Assembly (NCBI GenBank): GCA_030549775.1
Contig: CM060174.1
Location: 28,586,117-28,650,116, forward strand
DNA length: 64,000 nt
DNA from: Tamarix chinensis
Lineage: Eukaryota; Streptophyta; Magnoliopsida; Caryophyllales; Tamaricaceae
Direction: 5' to 3'
Shown here: piece after piece, positions 56,670-64,000 of the stretch
How the letters are laid out: each line of letters starts with the position of its first letter
Numbering within the stretch: the stretch's first letter is position 1
Notes under the pieces: model-generated
Databases searched by the model: none
What the model saw: only the letters and a program-made list of their open reading frames with translations
Told to the model about the DNA's origin: nothing
Made by a program: the position numbers and the translations under genes

Positions 56670-57510
56670 TAGCATTCATAATCTTTGTGCCCCATCATGC
56701 CACATCCATGGCACATTATCTTGCTACCTGTCCTTGACACAACCTGCATATGGACCTCCAGCTCAGGCTATTGACCCAATGTTCATGCCATATCTAGGTG
56801 GCAAGCTAGCTCATAAAAAAACCTTCCTTCTCTCACTAGGGTGCTAGTGATCCTCGAACTTCCTCTTACTCCCTATCTGAGCACTTTAAGCCTAGATTAC
56901 TCGGGATGCCTCCAAAGCCTACTCGTACATCCCTACCATGTACGGTGGAGTAACTCCCACTAAGAGCTCTTAATACCTAATCCACATACCAATATAGATG
57001 CAGTGGACTTACATCACCTCATTGACCACTACATCCAGAGATAATTGGATCAAATCTATGAATCGAGTGTAGTACTCCTCGATGGAAATGTTCCCTTACT
57101 AAAGAGCCATAAAACTATTGTACTTCTTTATTTGGAGGTGAGTTGGGTAGAAATGAGCATGAAGAACCTCTAGGAATAATCCCCATCCTATAGGTACTCC
57201 ACCCCTATGTTGGATGCTCCTCCACCATACATCTACCCTTCATCTCAAGTATTATATCACTACATCAACCCTTCTATCCACATGCTATAAAGGTCTTCTC
57301 CATATCCCATACCATTATTTCCATGATGTCAGGGTCCTCGTGGCCCTTAAAGATCAATAGATGATGATGCCTAGTCCTCTTGAGTTAATCCTCTGAAACT
57401 TGTGCAGCTACTGGTATCAATGGTTGTCGTGATCGAATCTATCCCTCCATGTAGGCTCTGATAGTCTCCATGAATTATTCAATGAGCTTGTAGAAGAAGT
57501 TAGCGGCCAT
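56670..57510 (-). pseudogene. Tekay-like gag with intact CCHC zinc knuckle
   Basis: A start ATG at 57,510 (MAANFFYKLIE...) lies ~310 bp inside the PBS. The capsid region begins with HHHLLIFKGHEDPDIMEIMV (about 57,370-57,310) and WDMEKTFIACG, matching 'F.G..DP..A..W' blocks of Del-type gag. Further pieces EEHPT and REHFHR(Y)VLHSIHRFD run to about 57,050. The zinc knuckle at 56,713-56,672 reads CHGCGMMGHKDYEC, a perfect CX2CX4HX4C. Stops and frameshifts elsewhere. Confidence 0.7.
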
Positions 57511-57818
57511 TAATTCCTAAATACTAGAAGTAATTAAGGGAGAAATTTAATCTTCTATACCGCATAACAAGTTATCATTGAAATTATCTACTATAAATTC
57601 CCAAGCTGCTCTCACTCACAGACATTTCGAGTTTAGAAATATCTAAACTTGCTAGAAAAAGAAAGAATTAAAAGGGAAAAGATTTCAAATCAAGGATGAT
57701 ACCATCCTATCATATCAACTTAAAAATTATTCAAATGAAATGTTTTAAGAAAATGCTCTGATAAAACTTGGGGTATCAACTTAATTATTTTTTAAAATGG
57801 AGTGTTTTTATGAAAAAA

Positions 57819-57829
57819 CTTTGATACCA
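57819..57829 (-). other. Primer binding site of the Tekay-like element
   Basis: CTTTGATACCA is the reverse complement of TGGTATCAAAG, a one-mismatch tRNA-Met-type PBS. It directly abuts the 5' LTR end at 57,831. A second, similar site GCTCTGATA lies at 57,755-57,763. Confidence 0.75.
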
Positions 57830-57830
57830 A

Positions 57831-60815
57831 CCTATAACAACTCCATTTTTCCCTACCAAAAAATTTCTTTTAAAACAATAAGGAAGCATAAAATACACTT
57901 AGAAAAAATGGGGTATTACCACTGTACCTAACACAAGGAATACATCCACCACCCATCCCATATTAAATAAAAAGATAAACCAAACCATCCAACTTTGAAT
58001 ATAGTGTACAAAATTAAATCACATAAATATTTAAAATATTGTTTATATTAAAGGACATCGACAGTCCCCAACCAAGTCAAATACAGGAAGATAGATTAGT
58101 TAAGAATACAAGGCTACATTATAACGAGATTAGAGTGCGGCCCAAAAGTTATGGACTGTCATGGAATCTATAATATTCTCCAAATATCTACTCTCTCAAA
58201 CCCCAAATCCAACCTAAGGTAGGCCCACTACTAGTCATCCCTAAAAACTTGCACATGCCTCTCTACGTGTGGGAATGAGCAGATGACTGAGCAACATGCA
58301 CATTAGTATGCTACCTACCGAGTATACCAAGTTACCTCCTTAATGGGCAAAAAATGTATGCAAATTTTATCTTAACATAGATATCATATTTAGTATGTGT
58401 TATGCTAATGCCACATACATAATGGTAGTAATGCATTTGGATATACAATCATGCATAACTCACACAACTTAGAATGTATCATACTTATCTTCATCTTATA
58501 ATAACATAGATAATTATACATGTACTAAGCAGATTGATTCAGACAACTAATAGGGTTTATTTAACAACTTGTTCAATCAATTAGATTACACCATATCCTT
58601 ATCCATATAGTGGTATAGGTTAAAATCCAACCAATCCTTCTTATCATTAATTAGTTGGTCATTTAAGTTATTATCTAAGTGTACATACCTATGTTTATCC
58701 TTTTTGGTCATTCAAACCATTATTCCCATCATTATTCAATTATTTATCATCCACTTATTTATAAACCAAATATTATCATCCATTTACTTATCATCCAGAT
58801 TTTATCATCGAGTGATGGACTGTGTACCCCTATGGTCTCACATACCATAGAAGCCTATCCAAACCAAGGGACATAAATTCTAAGCTGAAGTTGATCACTA
58901 AAGTGGACATAAGTACAAGACAAAGCCAATCACCATAATGGACATAAGTCTAAGCTGAAGCCAAAAAATATGGACATATGTCCAGGTCGAAGGTAACCAC
59001 CTTGGTAACTAGACCTTTAGTGCCAATATCCCTATTGCATCATCAATGTTTAGATTAAGTAAGGTATCGGGATCTCTAGGATCCTGCTCGAAGGTAAAGC
59101 CCTAAAGTACCAATAAATTCCTGCAAGTAGAGTAACCCTAGGTAGCTAATCAAGGATTGGATAACCTAGACCCATACACATCTCAATTCTCTTTCGCTTT
59201 AAATTGTTAGTACATTACTCAAGCAGTTAAGTGATCATGTAAGACCCATATAAAAAGAAAGTAAGGCATTCACATGTTTCTTCCATATTAATCCTTACCA
59301 TTGCCCAACCATGTTTAGGGTTCTGTTTATCCTTATCCAATATTATGCATTCCCGTCACAATAATTTATTAAAGAAGATTTTGTGCTACATTACTCTTTC
59401 CTCAAAGACCACCACATTTCAAAGGTGGTATAACCATTTAGCCTTTACAATACTTATTGAGTATATCATAATTTATTATCTGATTAATCAATCCAATTGG
59501 TCATTAATCTATGATAAAATATGTCTTATCACCTTAATAATCATAGAACAATCCTATGTAAAGCCTCAAAGCATAACCAAATCTAAAGGAACCAAATCAC
59601 ACAAACCAATTGAACTAATCAATCGGTTTGGCCCAACCATTTGATCAGTTGCACCCACCACTCAATTGGTTTAGGCTAACCAATCAATAGGTTTGACTTG
59701 ACTAAACTTTGTTTTTCCTCAAATTGGTCGATCAGTTTGGGTAAGCCAAATGACTATTTATAGACCATTCACTCGATTTCTCATAACTAGTTAATGGATT
59801 TAAGTAGAGGGCATGACTAAGGTCTCTATATGCTTACTAATAGAGGTGTTGGGTCAACTAGTCACCTGTTCTATGAACTAGACGATTAGTTTGACCAAAC
59901 CAATCGATCGTTTTACGATAACAACACCAAGCAATAATTTTCATGCAGACCGTGCTTGTAAATCTTTGTTATACCATATTGGAACATGTTCTAATATTTC
60001 ATAACACGTTACTAGCCTATTTAAACTACAAATCTAAACATTTATCATCACAACGCTTTTTTCCTCACGATTCATGTTTTTAATTCAAAATGCACCCTCT
60101 AACCATCCAATCAGTTTAGTAAGATACCTATATATATATATAGGTGTATAATATCAACTTAAAAAGTTTCATTTCATGCAAGATTACTCACAACCCATTT
60201 TAGAAACAAGAATAACTTACTTGATGTAGGTAAAACATCCTTAAACTAGAAATATAAGCCTATGAAAACCCCAACTTTTAAAACCTTAAAAACAATAAGC
60301 TTTATCTCATAAGTTTATGCATAAATTTTATAATTTTCAACTTGAAATAGAAAGGAAGAATGAACATACCACACCTAAAGGAAAAATAGATGATACTTGG
60401 TTGAACCACTCAATCTTTTTCCTAAATCTAACTCTTCCATGCTTAATAAGTAAAACAGGATGGAGCTAGATAAAGGATTAGAAAAGTGAAAGGAATTTGA
60501 CTATAAGGTTTGAAGTGCATATGGAGAAGGTGAATACTTGAGTGTTAGGTATTTTCGATGGCTAAAAGAAACATGAACAAAAGGGATGATTTGGGCTACT
60601 TATAGACAACATATCAATATGAATCACATTATAGTCAGGAAAAAATCAAAAACCCTAATTCTTACCATTTGAATTTGAGTTAAATGAATGGATTTAGTCC
60701 AAGATATGCTAACCTATCCTCTAAAGCTCAAAAAGGTTATTCTAGGGAAATTCCAGTTGGTCTAGAAATGTAATGCATAAGAGGGGTAATGGAAGGTGAG
60801 AGTTGGGGTGTTACA
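57831..60815 (-). repeat. 5' LTR of the Tekay-like element, copy 4 (with internal deletion)
   Basis: Aligns with copy 3 from TATAACAACTCCATTTTT to GAGGGGTAATGGAAGGT (60,782-60,798), then jumps to a GTTGGGGTGTTACA terminus (60,802-60,815). Copy 3 has about 590 bp more at this point, including the second CGATCGG cluster, so copy 4 has lost that part. The (TA) and motif arrays are otherwise in the same order. Confidence 0.8.
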
Positions 60816-62857
60816 GTTCACTATAGGGTTTTTCAAGGCTTCTTGGCATATAATGGGTAATGGTATTTGGTGCTTTGTCAAAGATATTTTTTACTCAGGG
60901 ATAATACCTTCTTTTGTCACTCCTACACTATTGGTATTGATTCCTAAAGTGGAAAACCCTAGTAAGGTAATAGATTTCAAACCAATAGCCTATTGTTCTA
61001 TTCTTTACAAGATTTAATCGACGGGATTAGCTTCTAGGGTTCACCCTTTACTTCCAGACATCATCAATCTTTCACAATCTACCTTTGTTAAGGGTTGGCT
61101 GATTGGGGGAAATATCCTACTCGCTCATGAGCTTATTAGGATGCATGGCAGGAAGAATTCTTCCCCTAGGTGCATGCTGAAAGTGGATATAATGAAGGCA
61201 TATGATTCTATTAATTGGAAGTTCCTTAAGCAGGTCTTGTTGGGCCTCATGTTCCCTCCTTGTTTTTTGAAAATCCTTATGACCTATGTAACACATTTCT
61301 CCTACACTCACTCCATCAATAATGACCTTCTTCCTGCCTTCCCTGCACAAATGGGACTGAGACAAGGAGACCCTCTTTCACCATATTTGTTTATCATTGC
61401 TATTGAGTATCTTTCTAGGCTTCTCCATCAACTTTGGAGTAATAAGGACTTTAGAGGTCACCCAAAATGCAAAAGACATCACATTATCGACCTTTCTTTT
61501 GCTAATGACCTCTTGCATTTTTGTAGAGGAGACCTAAACTTTGTCACCCTACTTATGGAAACATTTCACTAATTCAGTAACACTTCAGGTCTTCATATCA
61601 GTCTTGCTAAATGTGTTGTCTACTTTTGAGCTGTCTTATATACTATTAAGCAGCAAATCATTGATTTCACTTCTTTCCTTGAAGGTGCAATGCCATTTAA
61701 ATATCTTGGAGTTCCTCTTTCTTCATCAAGGATGCTCTCTGATCAAATGTTAGAGCTAGTAAAGAAGATCACTAACAAAATGTAGCACTGGCCTACACAG
61801 TTGTTATCATATGCTCACATATTGCAATTATTAAGGTTTGTTATCTATGGAATTCAAATGTATTGGAGCCAAATATTCATATTGTCCAAGAAAATTTTGC
61901 TTAAGATTATTGGACTATGTACGGCTTTCTTGTGGATTGGTAAAGCTAATCCTAGTAAAAGAGCTCTCATTACATGGTCAATATTTTGTTTACTTCAACA
62001 AGAAGGTAGACTAGGTTTGCTAGATATTCAAACTTGGAATATAGCAGCGGTTGGCAAGCACCTCTAGCACATTGCACAAGATAAAAATAGCTTATGGATA
62101 AAATGAGTTCATATTTATTATCTTAAAAGGACATCTATTTGGGAAGATACCTTGCCATGTACTACCTCTTAGACTTTGAACAAGTTATTTAAACATAGAG
62201 AAGTATTACAACAAGCTATTCTTTGTCTTGGTCCTTCCACATCTCATAAGATAAATGTGGTCTATGATAAAATTCAACCAAGAGCTTCTCCTATCACTTG
62301 GTGGAAATCAGTTTGGAGAAATAATGAAAGTCTCAAGAATAAGTTTGTTCTCTAGATTTCTGCTCACTGTAGGCTTTCCACAAAAGATATCATTTGTAAA
62401 TTTTGCCACATTGCAGACCCTTCCTGTACTTTTTGTGATGCAATTGAGACATTTCCTCATCTCCTTTTTGAATTTCTAGTTATGAAGCACTTATTACATA
62501 ATGCCTTTGCTTGTGTTGGTCTTCAGGGACCTATCCATAGTTGGCCTTGAGTTCTTGAATATTTTCCCGTAATATAATAATATCTAGAAGGAAAATTCAA
62601 GTCGCTAAGACCTTAAGTGCAGCATGCATCTATGAATGTTGGCCTGCCCGTAACACCAAACTTTTCTCCCATAAAAATGGTCTTTGGAAGGATCTTCTTA
62701 AGAAAATTATATACATTGTCTCAACTAGGTTCACATCCTATTTTGGAACAATAAGTAGGGAGTTTCTTGAAAGTTGTTTGGATAAGTTCTATGAACTTAG
62801 TTGTAATATTTTCGATCATTAATACAAATTTTCTTCTTTTTAAAAAAACTAAAAAAT
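60816..62857 (+). pseudogene. L1-type LINE ORF2 remnant: RT and zinc-finger region
   Basis: Plus strand, 5' truncated at the LTR border. RT blocks: IPKVENPSKVIDFKPIAYCS (60,940-61,000), LKVDIMKAYDSINWKFLKQV (61,176-61,236), MGLRQGDPLSPYLFIIAIEY (61,350-61,410), and HIIDLSFANDLLHF (about 61,480-61,521), where the catalytic FADD is FAND. KYLGVPLSS, LSYAHILQLLRFVIYGIQMY and a WIGKANPSKRALITW block follow (61,697-61,975). The C-terminal zinc-finger RVT region is at about 62,280-62,480 (CTFCDAIETFPHLLFE). The end is A-rich at 62,836-62,857. Multiple stops. In life it would perform target-primed reverse transcription. Confidence 0.85.
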
Positions 62858-63099
62858 CAACAACATATTGAATACAAAACACCCTAAAATATATTTAATG
62901 ACTAATATGCATAATTATGAGTTTATAAGTAGGGTTTTCAAAAAATATGGTATTGTAAATGGTTGTGCTACACAATAGAAGGAAGGAGCACCCGAGGATG
63001 GTCATATGTTAAAAATCCACAAGAGAGCCTAGTTCTGGATGACTTAAGGGATTCTAGAAAAGGCATCTAAACTGCTATAAAGATAGAAGATAGGCATTG
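62858..63099. other. Spacer between LINE and Tat-like pol
   Basis: About 240 bp without recognised features. It may be degraded protease-RT linker of the gypsy element that follows. Confidence 0.4.
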
Positions 63100-64000
63100 G
63101 GGGATGCAAAGTACAAGGTGATGATAGGAAAGGATATAAGTGACATTGATAAATAGGTGTTGCTAGCTTTTCTTACAAGAAATGAAGATCTCTTTTCCTA
63201 TAAGGTATTTAATCTTGATGGAATTCCTCTTGAAATCATTGAGCATGGATTAGATATAATGAAGGGACACAAATTAGTAAAACAAATGAAAAGATTCATC
63301 AACATTATAAAGTATAAAGGCATTCAAGAGGAGGTTGAGAAGTTTATTAACTCATGGTTTATTAGAGATGTAAAATATTCTTATTGGATAACTAATCTAA
63401 TTATGGTAAAGAAGTCTAGTGGTAAATGGAGAATGTGTATCGATTATATAAACCTTAACAAAGCATTCCTTAAAGATGGTTATCCGCTCCCTCAAATAGA
63501 TGAGCTAATTGACTTGATGGTCAAAAAGGTAAGATTACGTTTTATGGATACCCTTTCTAGGTACCATCATATCAAACTTGCCAAGGCAAATCTAGAAAAA
63601 ATCACATTCATAAAAGATGATGTATTTTATTTTCATAAAGTAATACCATTTAAACTTATGAGAATTGGGGTAACTTTCTACAAGTTTGTGAACTGAATCA
63701 TTAAAGGATAGATTAAGGAACATGTAGATTCTTATATAGGTTACATGATAGTAAAAAACAAGAAAAAAGAAGCTTGTATACAAGAAATCTAGACTATTTT
63801 TGATACTATTCAAAAGTATAAAATGAAAAAATGTATATGTGGAGTTGGTGTAGGAAATTCTTGGGAATCATGGTTTCAAATAGAGACATATATGTAAATC
63901 CAAGAAAATAACTAAAATGTTTAATATGTAGCCTCCATAAGAAATAAAGACATTCATCAACTGACGGGGAAGTTGTTCATGCTACATAGATTCTTATCCA
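63100..64000 (+). pseudogene. Tat-like Ty3/gypsy pol: reverse transcriptase (runs off the window)
   Basis: A near-complete frame from about 63,110 gives MIGKDISD, then LLAFLTRNEDLF, the linker ahead of RT. The frame 63,157-63,696 covers EEVEKFINSWFIRDV, LIMVKKSSGKWRMCIDYINL, NKAFLKDGYPLPQIDELID, and FMDTLSRYHHIKLAKANLEK, typical of the Tat/Retand group (NKACPKD motif). A stop at 63,694 is followed by EHVDSYIGYMIVK at 63,718-63,756: the usual YVDD has become YIGY, so both catalytic Asp are gone. Later pieces IQKYKMKKC and IHQLTGKLFMLHRFLS reach the window edge. RNase H and integrase would lie beyond 64,000. Confidence 0.8.

Larger units (their letters stand above)
50312..60815 (-). mobile_element. 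Tekay-like (Del) chromovirus with ~3 kb LTRs, degenerate
   Basis: Minus strand: 5' LTR 60,815-57,831, PBS 57,829-57,819, gag, PR, partial RT, RNase H, integrase, chromodomain-like C-terminus, 3' LTR 53,505-50,312. The LTR ends are TGTAAYA...C and GGTGTTACA types. The very long LTRs, the integrase sequence style and the chromodomain-like tail point to the Tekay/Del lineage of plant chromoviruses. The internal region is only ~4.3 kb, and about 200 residues of RT are missing. No matching 5-bp target-site duplication (AATAG against GTTCA), so one end may have been rearranged. Confidence 0.85.

Overview
This window looks like gene-poor nuclear DNA of a flowering plant. It is very A+T-rich and CpG-depleted. 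Nearly everything recognisable is a decayed transposable element of a plant type: Ty3/gypsy chromovirus-like, Tekay-like, Athila-like and Tat-like elements, Ty1/copia, L1-type LINEs, Cassandra-like terminal repeats carrying 5S rRNA-derived sequence, MITE-like elements and solo LTRs. No intact host gene, tRNA gene, operon or CRISPR array was found. The species cannot be named from the sequence. Pericentromeric heterochromatin is an inference from element density and decay.

1-13,566: a degenerate minus-strand Ty3/gypsy element (A) runs off the left edge. A related plus-strand element (B, 1,617-9,089) is inserted in its pol between RNase H and integrase. B's gag holds a further ~0.7 kb insertion. 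13,600-15,230: 5' end and gag of a broken Ty1/copia element. 16,000-19,417: a 3.4 kb solo LTR of a Tekay-like family with an ATTAT target-site duplication. 19,690-22,130: unassigned coding-like sequence split by a younger-looking, CpG-richer solo LTR (20,725-21,537). 23,210-29,770: two partial Tekay-like LTRs head to head. 29,775-33,420: Athila-like pol interrupted by an 803 bp solo LTR. 34,305-39,747: LTR-like blocks, one nested in another. 39,780-40,780: minus-strand copia fragment whose protease motif is split by a hAT-like MITE. 41,129-41,381: Cassandra-like LTR. 42,290-42,700: 5'-truncated LINE. 42,871-43,617: dimeric foldback element. 45,240-45,500: unrecognised coding-like island. 46,010-49,519: another LTR-like block with a Cassandra-like element inside. 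50,312-60,815: a degenerate Tekay-like chromovirus (minus strand) with two ~3 kb LTRs, gag, PR, part of RT, RNase H, integrase and a chromodomain-like tail. 60,816-62,857: L1-type LINE RT with C-terminal zinc-finger region. 63,100-64,000: start of a Tat-like gypsy pol running off the right edge.

No coding unit is intact. Each shows stops, frameshifts, deletions or replaced catalytic residues, so nothing autonomous is expected here. The useful content is structural: insertion order (B in A; solo LTR in Athila-like pol; MITE in copia; Cassandra in an LTR block), target-site duplications that date relative events, LTR-encoded polyprotein tails, and conserved repeat motifs shared by the long LTRs. 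I found no undescribed functional system. The best leads are the shared repeat architecture of the long LTRs, the foldback dimer and the 5S-bearing repeats.
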